Of a stretch of 64,000 nucleotides of DNA, positions 12,468 to 25,500 are shown one piece after another. The stretch comes from Lasioglossum baleicum. Taxonomy: Eukaryota > Arthropoda > Insecta > Hymenoptera > Halictidae. Location: the NCBI RefSeq assembly GCF_051020765.1, contig NW_027469556.1:39062-103061 (forward strand). The letters run 5' to 3'. Each line of letters begins with the position of its first letter. The first letter of the stretch is position 1. Made by a program: the position numbers and the translations under genes. The notes beneath the pieces are model-generated. The model ran no database searches. It had not been told where the DNA came from and saw only the letters and a program-made list of their open reading frames with translations.

Positions 12468-12525
12468 GGATGCGCATGCGCAGGTTTTTTGGGATGCGCA
12501 TGCGCAGGTTTTTTGGGATGCGCAT
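12468..12525. repeat. 24-bp module, 3 subunits, 8-bp deletion
   Basis: The first subunit has lost its T-rich half, so the flank GCGAG runs straight into GGATGCGCAT. The length of 58 bp instead of 66 breaks the usual frame-neutral size. Confidence 0.93.
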
Positions 12526-13265
12526 AGCTAGTCGAGCAAAAACACGTGCGAGAGGATGCATCCCGCAGGCTAGTCGCGTAAAAACACGTGCGAGAGGATG
12601 CATCCCGCAGGCTAGTCGAGTAAAACACGTGCGTGAGGATGCATCCCGCAGGCTAGTCGAATAAAAACACGTGCGAGAGGATGCATCCCAAAGGCTAGTC
12701 GCGTAAAAACACGTGCGAGAGGATGCATCCCGCAGGCTAGTCGAGTAAAAACACGTGCGTGAGGGTGCATCCCGCAGGCTAGTCGAGTAAAAACACGTGC
12801 GAGAGGATGCTTCCCGCAGGCTAGTCGAGTAAAAACACGTGCGAGAGGATGCTTCCCGCAGGCTAGTCGAGTAAAAACACGTGCGAGAGGATGCATCCCG
12901 CAGGCTAGTCGAGTAAAAACACGTGCGGGAGGATGCATCCCGCAGGCTAGTCGAGCAAAAACACGTGCGAGAGGATGCATCCCGCAGGCTAGTCGAGCAC
13001 AAACACGTGCGAGAGGATGCATCCCGCAGGCCACTCGAGTAAAAACACGTGCGAGAGGATGCATCCCGCAGGCTAGTCGAGTAAAAACACGTGCGAGAGG
13101 ATACATCCCGCAGGCTAGTCGAGTAAAAACACGTGCGAGAGGATGCATCCCGCAGGCTAGTCGAGTAAAAACACGTGCGAGAGGATGCATCCCGCAGGCT
13201 AGTCCAGTAAAAACACGTGCGAGAGGATGCATCCCGCAGGCTAGTCGAGTAAAAACACGTGCGAG

Positions 13266-13356
13266 GTTTTTGTGGGATGCGCATGCGCAGGTTTTGTGGG
13301 ATGCGCATGCGCAGGTTTTTTGGGATGCGCATGCGCAGGTTTTTTGGGATGCGCAT
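13266..13356. repeat. 24-bp module, 4 subunits, 1-bp insertion
   Basis: The first T-run has five T before GTGGG instead of four, giving 91 bp. Ends GCGCATAGCTAG. Confidence 0.94.
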
Positions 13357-14724
13357 AGCTAGTCGAGCAAAAACACGTGCGAGAGGATGCATCCCGCAGG
13401 CTAGTCGCGTAAAAACACGTGCGAGAGGATGCATCCCGCAGGCTAGTCGAGTAAAACACGTGCGTGAGGATGCGTCCCGCAGGCTAGTCGAAGAAAAACA
13501 CGTGCGAGAGGATGCATCCCGCAGGCTAGTCGCGTAAAAACACGTGCGAGAGGATGCATCCCGCAGGCTAGTCGAGTAAAAACACGTGCGGGAGGATGCA
13601 TCCCGCAGGCTAGTCGAGTAAAAACACGTGCGAGAGGATGCATCCTGCAGGCTAGTCGAGTAAAACACGTGCGTGAGGATGCATCCCGCAGGCTAGTCGA
13701 ATAAAAACACGTGCGAGAGGATGCATCCCGCAGGCTAGTCGCGTAAAAACACGTGCGAGAAGATGCATCCCGCAGGCTAGTCGAGTAAAAACACGTGCGT
13801 GAGGGTGCATCCCGCAGGCTAGTCGAGTAAAAACACGTGCGAGAGGATGCATCCCGCAGGCAAGTCCAGTAAAAACACGTGCGAGAGGATGCATCCCGCC
13901 GGCTAGTCGAGTAAAAACACGTGCGAGAGGATGCATCCCGCAGGCTAGTCGAGTAAAAACACGTGCGAGAGGGTGCATCCCGCAGGCTAGTCGAGTAAAA
14001 ACACGTGCGAGAGGATGCATCCCGCAGGCTAGTCCAGTAAAAACACGTGCGAGAGGATGCATCCCGCAGGCTAGTCGAGTAAAAACACGTGCGGGAGGAT
14101 GCATCCCGCAGGCTAGTCGAGCAAAAACACGTGCGAGACGATGCATCCCGCAGTCTAGTCGAGTAAAAACACGTGCGAGGGGATGCATCCTGCAGGCTAG
14201 TCGAGTAAAACACGTGCGAGAGGATGCATCCCGCAGGCTAGTCGAGCAAAAACACGTGCGAGAGGATGCATCCCGCAGGCTAGTCGAGCAAAAACACGTG
14301 CGAGAGGATGCATCCCGCAGGCTAGTCGAGTAAAAACACGTGCGAGAGGATGCTTCCCGCAGGCTAGTCGAGTAAAAACACGTGCGAGAGGATGCTTCCC
14401 GCAGGCTAGTCGAGTAAAAACACGTGCGAGAGGATGCATCCCGCAGGCTAGTCGAGTAAAAACACGTGCAAGAGGATGCTTCCCGCAGGCTAGTCGAGTA
14501 AAAACACGTGCGAGAGGATGCTTCCCGCAGGCTAGTCGAGTAAAAACACGTGCGAGAGGATGCATCCCGCAGGCTAGTCGAGTAAAAACACGTGCGAGAG
14601 GATGCATCCCGCAGGCTAGTCGAGTAAAAACACGTGCGAGAGGATGCATCCCGCAGGCTAGTCCAGTAAAAACACGTGCGAGAGGATGCATCCCGCAGGC
14701 TAGTCGAGTAAAAACACGTGCGAG

Positions 14725-14790
14725 GTTTTGTGGGATGCGCATGCGCAGGTATTTTGGGATGCGCATGCGCAGGTTTTTTGTGATGCGCAT
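14725..14790. repeat. 24-bp module, 3 subunits
   Basis: The middle subunit has GGTATTTTGGG and the last has TTTTTTGTGATG. The copy at 25435 shares both changes. Confidence 0.95.
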
Positions 14791-15279
14791 GGCTAGTCGA
14801 GCAAAAACACGTGCGAGAGGATGCATCCCGCAGGCCAGTCGAGTAAAAACACGTGCGAGAGGATGCTTCCCGCAGGCTAGTCGAGTAAAAACACGTGCGA
14901 GAGGATGCTTCCCGCAGGCTAGTCGAGTAAAAACACGTGCGAGAGGATGCATCCCGCAGGCTAGTCGAGTAAAAACACGTGCGGGAGGATGCATCCCGCA
15001 GGCTAGTCGAGCAAAAACACGTGCGAGAGGATGCATCCCGCAGGCTAATCGAGCAAAAACACGTGCGAGAGGATGCATCCCGCAGGCCAGTCGAGTAAAA
15101 ACACGTGCGAGAGGATGCATCCCGCAGGCTAGTCGAGTAAAAACACGTGCGAGAGGGTGCATCCCGCAGGCTAGTCGAGTAAAAACACGTGCGAGAGGAT
15201 GCATCCCGCAGGCAAGTCCAGTAAAAACACGTGCGAGAGGATGCATCCCGCCGGCTAGTCGAGTAAAAACACGTGCGAG

Positions 15280-15369
15280 GTTTTGTGGGATGCGTATGCG
15301 CAGGTTTTGTGGGATGCGCATGCGCAGGTTTTTTGGGATGCGCATGCGCAGGTTTTTTGGGACGCGCAT
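15280..15369. repeat. 24-bp module, 4 subunits
   Basis: GCGTATGCG first junction and GACGCGCATAG end. Abuts the 630-bp duplication. Copies at 25990 and 30870. Confidence 0.95.
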
Positions 15370-15370
15370 A

Positions 15371-16630
15371 GCTAGTGGAGCAAAAACACGTGCGAGAGGA
15401 TGCATCCCGCAGGCTAGTAGAGCAAAAACACGTGCGAGAGGATGCATCCCGCAGGCTAGTCGAGTAAAAACACGTGCGAGAGGATACATCCCGCAGGCTA
15501 GTCGAGTAAAAACACGTGCGAGAGGATGCATCCCGCAGGCTAGTCGAGTAAAAAGACGTGCGAGAGGATGCATCCCGCAGGCTAGTCGAGTAAAAACACG
15601 TGCGAGAGGATGCATCCCGCAGGCTAGTCGCGTAAAAACACGTGCGAGAGGATGCATCCCGCAGGCTAGTCGAGTAAAAACACGTGCGAGAGGATGCATC
15701 CCGCAGGCTAGTCGAGTAAAAACACGTGCGAGAGGATACATCCCGCAGGCTAGTCGAGTAAAAACACGTGCGAGAAGATGCATCCCGCAGGCTAGTCGAG
15801 TAAAAAGACGTGCGAGAGGATGCATCCCGCAGGCTAGTCGAGTAAAAACACGTGCGAGAGGATGCATCCCGCAGGCTAGTCGCGTAAAAACACGTGCGAG
15901 AGGATGCATCCCGCAGGCTAGTCGAGTAAAAACACGTGCGAGAGGATGCATCCCGCAGGCTAGTCGAGTAAAAACACGTGCGAGAGGATGCATCCCGCAG
16001 GCTAGTGGAGCAAAAACACGTGCGAGAGGATGCATCCCGCAGGCTAGTAGAGCAAAAACACGTGCGAGAGGATGCATCCCGCAGGCTAGTCGAGTAAAAA
16101 CACGTGCGAGAGGATACATCCCGCAGGCTAGTCCAGTAAAAACACGTGCGAGAGGATGCATCCCGCAGGCTAGTCGAGTAAAAAGACGTGCGAGAGGATG
16201 CATCCCGCAGGCTAGTCGAGTAAAAACACGTGCGAGAGGATGCATCCCGCAGGCTAGTCGCGTAAAAACACGTGCGAGAGGATGCATCCCGCAGGCTAGT
16301 CGAGTAAAAACACGTGCGAGAGGATGCATCCCGCAGGCTAGTCGAGTAAAAACACGTGCGAGAGGATACATCCCGCAGGCTAGTCGAGTAAAAACACGTG
16401 CGAGAGGATGCATCCCGCAGGCTAGTCGAGTAAAAAGACGTGCGAGAGGATGCATCCCGCAGGCTAGTCGAGTAAAAACACGTGCGAGAGGATGCATCCC
16501 GCAGGCTAGTCGCGTAAAAACACGTGCGAGAGGATGCATCCCGCAGGCTAGTCGAGTAAAAACACGTGCGAGAGGATGCATCCCGCAGGCTAGTCGAGTA
16601 AAAACACGTGCGAGAGGATGCATCCCGCAG
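15371..16630. repeat. 630-bp tandem duplication (15 units x 2), superunit copy 1
   Basis: Two 630-bp halves start at 15371 and 16001, each with GCTAGTGGAG followed by a CTAGTAGAG unit. Within each half the AAAGACG variant occurs twice, 252 bp (six units) apart: 15555 and 15807, then 16185 and 16437. Only the first half directly follows a 24-bp module. Confidence 0.9.
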
Positions 16631-17495
16631 GCTAGTCCAGTAAAAACACGTGCGTGAGGATGCATCCCGCCGGCTAGTCGAGTAAAAACACGTGCGAGAG
16701 GATGCATCCCGCAGGCTAGTCGAGTAAAAACACGTGCGAGAGGATGCATCCCGCAGGCTAGTCGAGTAAAAACACGTGCGAGAGGATGCATCCCGCAGGC
16801 TAGTCGAGTAAAAACACGTGCGAGATCATGCATCCCGCAGGCTAGTCGAGTAAAAACACGTGCGAGAGGATACATCCCGCAGGCTAGTCGAGTAAAAACA
16901 CGTGCGAGAGGATGCATCCCGCAGTCTAGTCGAGTAAAAACACGTGCGAGGGGATGCATCCTGCAGGCTAGTCGAGTAAAACACGTGCGAGAGGATGCAT
17001 CCCGCAGGCTAGTCGAGCAAAAACACGTGCGAGAGGATGCATCCCGCAGGCTAGTCGAGCAAAAACACGTGCGAGAGGATGCATCCCGCAGGCTAGTCGA
17101 GTAAAAACACGTGCGAGAGGATGCTTCCCGCAGGCTAGTCGAGTAAAAACACGTGCGAGAGGATGCTTCCCGCAGGCTAGTCGAGTAAAAACACGTGCGA
17201 GAGGATGCATCCCGCAGGCTAGTCGAGTAAAAACACGTGCAAGAGGATGCTTCCCGCAGGCTAGTCGAGTAAAAACACGTGCGAGAGGATGCTTCCCGCA
17301 GGCTAGTCGAGTAAAAACACGTGCGAGAGGATGCATCCCGCAGGCTAGTCGAGTAAAAACACGTGCGAGAGGATGCATCCCGCAGGCTAGTCGAGTAAAA
17401 ACACGTGCGAGAGGATGCATCCCGCAGGCTAGTCCAGTAAAAACACGTGCGAGAGGATGCATCCCGCAGGCTAGTCGAGTAAAAACACGTGCGAG

Positions 17496-17561
17496 GTTTT
17501 GTGGGATGCGCATGCGCAGGTATTTTGGGATGCGCATGCGCAGGTTTTTTGGGATGCGCAT
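17496..17561. repeat. 24-bp module, 3 subunits
   Basis: GGTATTTTGGG class. Copies at 28584 and 33464. Confidence 0.95.
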
Positions 17562-18092
17562 GGCTAGTCGAGCAAAAACACGTGCGAGAGGATGCATCCC
17601 GCAGGCTAGTCGAGTAAAAACACGTGCGAGAGGATGCTTCCCGCAGGCTAGTCGAGTAAAAACACGTGCGAGAGGATGCTTCCCGCAGGCTAGTCGAGTA
17701 AAAACACGTGCGAGAGGATGCATCCCGCAGGCTAGTCGAGTAAAAACACGTGCGGGAGGATGCATCCCGCAGGCTAGTCGAGCAAAAACACGTGCGAGAG
17801 GATGCATCCCGCAGGCTAGTCGAGCAAAAACACGTGCGAGAGGATGCATCCCGCAGGCCAGTCGAGTAAAAACACGTGCGAGAGGATGCATCCCGCAGGC
17901 TAGTCGAGTAAAAACACGTGCGAGAGGCTACATCCCGCAGGCTAGTCGAGTAAAAACACGTGCGAGAGGATGCATCCCGCAGACTAGTCGAGTAAAAACA
18001 CGAGCGAGAGGATGCATCCCGCAGGCTAGTCCAGTAAAAACACGTGCGAGAGGATGCATCCCGCAGGCTAGTCGAGTAAAAACACGTGCGAG

Positions 18093-18158
18093 GTTTTGTG
18101 GGATGCGCATGCGCAGGTTTTGTGGGATGCGCATGCGCAGGTTTTTTGGGATGCGCAT
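18093..18158. repeat. 24-bp module, 3 subunits
   Basis: Order TTTTGTG, TTTTGTG, TTTTTTG. Copies at 29180 and 34061. Confidence 0.95.
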
Positions 18159-19571
18159 GGCTAGTCGAGCAAAAACACGTGCAAGAGGATGCATCCCGCA
18201 GGCTAGTCGCGTAAAAACACGTGCGAGAGGATGCATCCCGCAGGCTAGTCGAGTAAAAACACGTGCGAGAGGGTGCATCCCGCAGGCTAGTCGAGTAAAA
18301 ACACGTGCGAGAGGATGCATCCCGCAGGCTAGTCGAGTAAAAACACGTGCGAGAGGGTGCATCCCGCAGGCTAGTCGAGTAAAAACACGTGCGAGAGGAT
18401 GCATCCCGCCGGCTAGTCGAGTAAAAACACGTGCGAGAGGATGCATCCCGCAGGCTAGTCGCGTAAAAACACGTGCGAGAGGATGCATCCCGCAGGCTAG
18501 TCGAGTAAAAACACGTGCGGGAGGATGCATCCCGCAGGCTAGTCGAGTAAAAACACGTGCGAGAGGATGCTTCCCGCAGGCTAGTCGAGCAAAAACACGT
18601 GCGAGAGGATGCATCCCGCAGGCTAGTCGAGCAAAAACACGTGCGAGAGGATGCATCCCGCAGGCTAGTCGAGCAAAAACACGTGCGAGAGGATGCATCC
18701 CGCAGGCTAGTCGAGCAAAAACACGTGCGAGATCATGCATCCCGCAGGATAGTCGAGTAAAAACACGTGCGAGAGGATACATCCCGCAGGCTAGTCGAGT
18801 AAAAACACGTGCGAGAGGATGCATCCCGCAGGCTAGTCGAGTAAAAACACGTGCGAGAGGATGCTTCCCGCAGGCTAGTCGAGTAAAAACACGTGCGAGA
18901 GGATGCTTCCCGCAGGCTAGTCGAGTAAAAACACGTGCGAGAGGATGCATCCCGCAGGCTAGTCGAGTAAAAACACGTGCAAGAGGATGCTTCCCGCAGG
19001 CTAGTCGAGTAAAAACACGTGCGAGAGGATGCTTCCCGCAGGCTAGTCGAGTAAAAACACGTGCGAGAGGATGCATCCCGCAGGCTAGTCGAGCAAAAAC
19101 ACGTGCGAGAGGATGCATCCCGCAGGCTAGTCGAGCAAAAACACGTGCGAGAGGATGCATCCCGCAGGCTAGTCGAGTAAAAACACGTGCGAGAGGATGC
19201 TTCCCGCAGGCTAGTCGAGTAAAAACACGTGCGAGAGGATGCTTCCCGCAGGCTAGTCGAGTAAAAACACGTGCGAGAGGATGCATCCCGCAGGCTAGTC
19301 GAGTAAAAACACGTGCAAGAGGATGCTTCCCGCAGGCTAGTCGAGTAAAAACACGTGCGAGAGGATGCTTCCCGCAGGCTAGTCGAGTAAAAACACGTGC
19401 GAGAGGATGCATCCCGCAGGCTAGTCGAGTAAAAACACGTGCGAGAGGATGCATCCCGCAGGCTAGTCGAGTAAAAACACGTGCGAGAGGATGCATCCCG
19501 CAGGCTAGTCCAGTAAAAACACGTGCGAGAGGATGCATCCCGCAGGCTAGTCGAGTAAAAACACGTGCGAG

Positions 19572-19637
19572 GTTTTGTGGGATGCGCATGCGCAGGTATT
19601 TTGGGATGCGCATGCGCAGGTTTTTTGGGATGCGCAT
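19572..19637. repeat. 24-bp module, 3 subunits
   Basis: GGTATTTTGGG class. Copy at 35540. Confidence 0.95.
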
Positions 19638-20546
19638 GGCTAGTCGAGCAAAAACACGTGCGAGAGGATGCATCCCGCAGACTAGTCGAGTAAAAACACG
19701 TGCGAGAGGATGCTTCCCGCAGGCTAGTAGAGTAAAAACACGTGCGAGAGGATGCTTCCCGCAGGCTAGTCGAGTAAAAACACGTGCGAGAGGATGCATC
19801 CCGCAGGCTAGTCGAGTAAAAACACGTGCGGGAGGATGCATCCCGCAGGCTAGTCGAGCAAAAACACGTGCGAGAGGATGCATCCCGCAGGCTAGTCGAG
19901 CAAAAACACGTGCGAGAGGATGCATCCCGCAGGCCAGTCGAGTAAAAACACGTGCGAGAGGATGCATCCCGCAGGCTAGTCGAGTAAAAACACGTGCGAG
20001 AGGCTACATCCCGCAGGCTAGTCGAGTAAAAACACGTGCGAGAGGATGCATCCCGCAGACTAGTCGAGTAAAAACACGAGCGAGAGGATGCATCCCGCAG
20101 GCTAGTCCAGTAAAAACACGTGCGAGAGGATGCATCCCGCAGGCTAGTCGAGTAAAAACACGTGCGAGAGGATGCATCCCGCAGGCTAGTCGAGTAAAAA
20201 CACGTGCGAGAGGATGCATCCCGCAGGCTAGTCCAGTAAAAACACGTGCGAGAGGATGCATCCCGCAGGCTAGTCGAGTAAAAACACGTGCGAGAGGATG
20301 CTTCCCGCAGGCTAGTCGAGTCAAAACACGTGCGAGAGGATGCTTCCCGCAGGCTAGTCGAGTAAAAACACGTGCGAGAGGATGCATCCTTCAGGCTAGT
20401 CGAGTAAAAACACGTGCGAGAGGATGCATCCCGCAGGCTAGTCGAGTAAAAACACGTGCGAGAGGATGCATCCCGCAGGCTAGTCCAGTAAAAACACGTG
20501 CGAGAGGATGCATCCCGCAGGCTAGTCGAGTAAAAACACGTGCGAG

Positions 20547-20636
20547 GTTTTGTGGGATGCGCATGCGCAGGTTTTGTGGGATGCGCATGCGCAGGTTTTT
20601 TGGGATGCGCATGCGCAGGTTTTTTGGGATGCGCAT
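20547..20636. repeat. 24-bp module, 4 subunits
   Basis: Standard form, followed by a GTGCAAGAGG unit. Copy at 36682. Confidence 0.95.
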
Positions 20637-21251
20637 GGCTAGTCGAGCAAAAACACGTGCAAGAGGATGCATCCCGCAGGCTAGTCGAGTAAAAACACGT
20701 GCGAGAGGATGCATCCCGCAGGCTAGTCCAGTAAAAACACGTGCGAGAGGATGCATCCCGCAGGCTAGTCGAGTAAAAACACGTGCGAGAGGATGCTTCC
20801 CGCAGGCTAGTCGAGTAAAAACACGTGCGAGAGGATGCTTCCCGCAGGCTAGTCGAGTAAAAACACGTGCGAGAGGATGCATCCCGCAGGCTAGTCGAGT
20901 AAAAACACGTGCGGGAGGATGCATCCCGCAGGCTAGTCGAGCAAAAACACGTGCGAGAGGATGCATCCCGCAGGCTAGTCGAGCAAAAACAAGTGCGAGA
21001 GGATGCATCCCGCAGGCCAGTCGAGTAAAAACACGTGCGAGAGGATGCATCCCGCAGGCTAGTCGAGTAAAAACACGTGCGAGAGGATACATCCCGCAGG
21101 CTAGTCGAGTAAAAACACGTGAGAGAGGATGCATCCCGCAGGCTAGTCGAGTAAAAACACGTGCGAGAGGATGCATCCCGCAGGCTAGTCCAGTAAAAAC
21201 ACGTGCGAGAGGATGCATCCCGCAGGCTAGTCGAGTAAAAACACGTGCGAG

Positions 21252-21317
21252 GTTTTGTGGGATGCGCATGCGCAGGTTTTGTGGGATGCGCATGCGCAGG
21301 TTTTTTGGGATGCGCAT
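21252..21317. repeat. 24-bp module, 3 subunits
   Basis: TTTTGTG, TTTTGTG, TTTTTTG order, followed by two GCAAAA units. Copy at 37387. Confidence 0.95.
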
Positions 21318-21680
21318 GGCTAGTCGAGCAAAAACACGTGCGAGAGGATGCATCCCGCAGGCTAGTCGAGCAAAAACACGTGCGAGAGGATGCATCCCGC
21401 AGGCTAGTCGAGTAAAAACACGTGCGAGAGGATGCTTCCCGCAGGCTAGTCGAGTAAAAACACGTGCGAGAGGATGCTTCCCGCAGGCTAGTCGAGTAAA
21501 AACACGTGCGAGAGGATGCATCCTTCAGGCTAGTCGAGTAAAAACAAGTGCAAGAGGATGCTTCCCGCAGGCTAGTCGAGTAAAAACACGTGCGAGAGGA
21601 TGCATCCCGCAGGCTAGTCCAGTAAAAACACGTGCGAGAGGATGCATCCCGCAGGCTAGTCGAGTAAAAACACGTGCGAG

Positions 21681-21746
21681 GTTTTGTGGGATGCGCATGC
21701 GCAGGTATTTTGGGATGCGCATGCGCAGGTTTTTTGGGATGCGCAT
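21681..21746. repeat. 24-bp module, 3 subunits
   Basis: GGTATTTTGGG class. Copy at 38068, where the upstream spacer is 252 bp (six units) longer. Confidence 0.95.
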
Positions 21747-22277
21747 GGCTAGTCGAGCAAAAACACGTGCGAGAGGATGCATCCCGCAGGCTAGTCGAGT
21801 AAAAACACGTGCGAGAGGATGCTTCCCGCAGGCTAGTCGAGTAAAAACACGTGCGAGAGGATGCTTCCCGCAGGCTAGTCGAGTAAAAACACGTGCGAGA
21901 GGATGCATCCCGCAGGCTAGTCGAGTAAAAACACGTGCGGGAGGATGCATCCCGCAGGCTAGTCGAGCAAAAACACGTGCGAGAGGATGCATCCCGCAGG
22001 CTAGTCGAGCAAAAACACGTGCGAGAGGATGCATCCCGCAGGCCAGTCGAGTAAAAACACGTGCGAGAGGATGCATCCCGCAGGCTAGTCGAGTAAAAAC
22101 ACGTGCGAGAGGCTACATCCCGCAGGCTAGTCGAGTAAAAACACGTGCGAGAGGATGCATCCCGCAGACTAGTCGAGTAAAAACACGAGCGAGAGGATGC
22201 ATCCCGCAGGCTAGTCCAGTAAAAACACGTGCGAGAGGATGCATCCCGCAGGCTAGTCGAGTAAAAACACGTGCGAG

Positions 22278-22367
22278 GTTTTGTGGGATGCGCATGCGCA
22301 GGTTTTGTGGGACGCGCATGCGCAGGTTTTTTGGGATGCGCATGCGCAGGTTTTTTGGGATGCGCAT
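22278..22367. repeat. 24-bp module, 4 subunits
   Basis: The second subunit reads GGGACGCGCATGCGC (C for T), which changes one junction. Copy at 38665 shares it. Confidence 0.95.
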
Positions 22368-23779
22368 GGCTAGTCGAGCAAAAACACGTGCAAGAGGATG
22401 CATCCCGCAGGCTAGTCGCGTAAAAACACGTGCGAGAGGATGCATCCCGCAGGCTAGTCGAGTAAAAACACGTGCGAGAGGGTGCATCCCGCAGGCTAGT
22501 CGAGTAAAAACACGTGCGAGAGGATGCATCCCGCAGGCTAGTCGAGTAAAAACACGTGCGAGAGGGTGCATCCCGCAGGCTAGTCGAGTAAAAACACGTG
22601 CGAGAGGATGCATCCCGCCGGCTAGTCGAGTAAAAACACGTGCGAGAGGATGCATCCCGCAGGCTAGTCGCGTAAAAACACGTGCGAGAGGATGCATCCC
22701 GCAGGCTAGTCGAGTAAAAACACGTGCGGGAGGATGCATCCCGCAGGCTAGTCGAGTAAAAACACGTGCGAGAGGATGCTTCCCGCAGGCTAGTCGAGTA
22801 AAAACACGTACGAGAGGATGCATCCCGCAGGCTAGTCGAGTAAAAACACGTGCGAGAGGATGCATCCCGCAGGCTAGTCGAGCAAAAACACGTGCGAGAG
22901 GATGCATCCCGCAGGCTAGTCGAGCAAAAACACGTGCGAGAGGATGCATCCCGCAGGCTAGTCGAGCAAAAACACGTGCGAGAGGATGCATCCCGCAGGC
23001 TAGTCGAGCAAAAACACGTGCGAGATCATGCATCCCGCAGGCTAGTCGAGTAAAAACACGTGCGAGAGGATACATCCCGCAGGCTAGTCGAGTAAAAACA
23101 CGTGCGAGAGGATGCATCCCGCAGTCTAGTCGAGTAAAAACACGTGCGAGGGGATGCATCCTGCAGGCTAGTCGAGTAAAACACGTGCGAGAGGATGCAT
23201 CCCGCAGGCTAGTCGAGCAAAAACACGTGCGAGAGGATGCATCCCGCAGGCTAGTCGAGCAAAAACACGTGCGAGAGGATGCATCCCGCAGGCTAGTCGA
23301 GTAAAAACACGTGCGAGAGGATGCTTCCCGCAGGCTAGTCGAGTAAAAACACGTGCGAGAGGATGCTTCCCGCAGGCTAGTCGAGTAAAAACACGTGCGA
23401 GAGGATGCATCCCGCAGGCTAGTCGAGTAAAAACACGTGCAAGAGGATGCTTCCCGCAGGCTAGTCGAGTAAAAACACGTGCGAGAGGATGCATCCCGCA
23501 GGCTAGTCGAGCAAAAACACGTGCGAGAGGATGCATCCCGCAGGCCAGTCGAGTAAAAACACGTGCGAGAGGATGCATCCCGCAGGCTAGTCGAGTAAAA
23601 ACACGTGCGAGAGGCTACATCCCGCAGGCTAGTCGAGTAAAAACACGTGCGAGAGGATGCATCCCGCAGACTAGTCGAGTAAAAACACGAGCGAGAGGAT
23701 GCATCCCGCAGGCTAGTCCAGTAAAAACACGTGCGAGAGGATGCATCCCGCAGGCTAGTCGAGTAAAAACACGTGCGAG

Positions 23780-23845
23780 GTTTTGTGGGATGCGCATGGG
23801 CAGGTTTTGTGGGATGCGCATGCGCAGGTTTTTTGGGATGCGCAT
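23780..23845. repeat. 24-bp module, 3 subunits
   Basis: The first junction is GCGCATGGGCAGG (G for C). The copy at 40167 shares it. Confidence 0.95.
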
Positions 23846-24586
23846 GGCTAGTCGAGCAAAAACACGTGCAAGAGGATGCATCCCGCAGGCTAGTCGAGTA
23901 AAAACACGTGCGAGAGGATGCATCCCGCAGGCTAGTCCAGTAAAAACACGTGCGAGAGGATGCATCCCGCAGGCTAGTCGAGCAAAAACACGTGCGAGAG
24001 GATGCATCCCGCAGGCTAGTCGAGTAAAACCACGTGCGAGAGGATGCTTCCCGCAGGCTAGTCGAGTAAAAACACGTGCGAGAGGATGCTTCCCGCAGGC
24101 TAGTCGAGTAAAAACACGTGCGAGAGGATGCATCCCGCAGGCTAGTCGAGTAAAAACACGTGCGGGAGGATGCATCCCGCAGGCTAGTCGAGCAAAAACA
24201 CGTGCGAGAGGATGCATCCCGCAGGCTAGTCGAGCAAAAACACGTGCGAGAGGATGCATCCCGCAGGCCAGTCGAGTAAAAACACGTCCGAGAGGATGCA
24301 TCCCGCAGGCTAGTCGAGTAAAAACACGTGCGAGAGGATACATCCCGCAGGCTAGTCGAGTAAAAACACGTGCGAGAGGATGCTTCCCGCAGGCTAGTCG
24401 AGTAAAAACACGTGCGAGAGGATGCATCCCGCAGGCTAGTCGAGTAAAAACACGTGCGAGAGGATGCATCCCGCAGGCTAGTCGAGTAAAAACACGTGCG
24501 AGAGGATGCATCCCGCAGGCTAGTCCAGTAAAAACACGTGCGAGAGGATGCATCCCGCAGGCTAGTCGAGTAAAAACACGTGCGAG

Positions 24587-24652
24587 GTTTTGTGGGATGC
24601 GCATGCGCAGGTATTTTGGGATGCGCATGCGCAGGTTTTTTGGGATGCGCAT
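24587..24652. repeat. 24-bp module, 3 subunits
   Basis: GGTATTTTGGG class. Copies at 40974 and 45391. Confidence 0.95.
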
Positions 24653-25434
24653 GGCTAGTCGAGCAAAAACACGTGCGAGAGGATGCATCCCGCAGGCTAG
24701 TCGAGTAAAAACACGTGCGAGAGGATGCATCCCGCAGGCTAGTCCAGTAAAAACACGTGCGAGAGGATGCATCCCGCAGGCTAGTCGAGTAAAAACACGT
24801 GCGGGAGGATGCATCCCGCAGGCTAGTCGAGCAAAAACACGTGCGAGAGGATGCATCCCGCAGTCTAGTCGAGTAAAAACACGTGCGAGGGGATGCATCC
24901 TGCAGGCTAGTCGAGTAAAACACGTGCGAGAGGATGCATCCCGCAGGCTAGTCGAGCAAAAACACGTGCGAGAGGATGCATCCCGCAGGCTAGTCGAGCA
25001 AAAACACGTGCGAGAGGATGCATCCCGCAGGCTAGTCGAGTAAAAACACGTGCGAGAGGATGCTTCCCGCAGGCTAGTCGAGTAAAAACACGTGCGAGAG
25101 GATGCTTCCCGCAGGCTAGTCGAGTAAAAACACGTGCGAGAGGATGCATCCCGCAGGCTAGTCGAATAAAAACACGTGCAAGAGGATGCTTCCCGCAGGC
25201 TAGTCGAGTAAAAACACGTGCGAGAGGATGCTTCCCGCAGGCTAGTCGAGTAAAAACACGTGCGAGAGGATGCATCCCGCAGGCTAGTCGAGTAAAAACA
25301 CGTGCGAGAGGATGCATCCCGCAGGCTAGTCGAGTAAAAACACGTGCGAGAGGATGCATCCCGCAGGCTAGTCCAGTAAAAACACGTGCGAGAGGATGCA
25401 TCCCGCAGGCTAGTCGAGTAAAAACACGTGCGAG

Positions 25435-25500
25435 GTTTTGTGGGATGCGCATGCGCAGGTATTTTGGGATGCGCATGCGCAGGTTTTTTGTGATGCGCAT
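25435..25500. repeat. 24-bp module, 3 subunits
   Basis: Copy of module 14725, including TTTTTTGTGATG. Confidence 0.95.

Larger units (their letters stand above)
3303..14196. repeat. Left-centre mosaic of short higher-order repeats
   Basis: Fourteen modules (starts 4024 to 13266), mostly of the 4-subunit type, and 41-bp units about every 500 bp. Repeated sub-blocks can be followed by shared variants. Modules 5925+6335, 7993+8403 and 10105+10515 are three copies of one 410-bp-spaced pair. Modules 4970 and 7249 and the 41-bp units 5154/7433 and 5321/7600 all share offset 2,279 bp. The rare ACAGGG variant at 4255 and 11912, and modules 4024 and 11681, share offset 7,657 bp. The block reads as repeated unequal exchange. 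Confidence 0.85.
14197..24906. repeat. 10.7-kb superunit, copy 1
   Basis: Bounded at both ends by a 41-bp unit preceded by CCTGCAGG (short A-runs at 14205 and 24915). The first part (14197-16967) holds modules 14725 and 15280 and the 630-bp internal duplication. The second part (16968-24906) holds modules 17496, 18093, 19572, 20547, 21252, 21681, 22278, 23780 and 24587. Copies of both parts follow downstream at offsets 10,710 bp (first part) and 15,968 to 16,387 bp (second part). Module order and private variants agree between copies. Confidence 0.9.
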
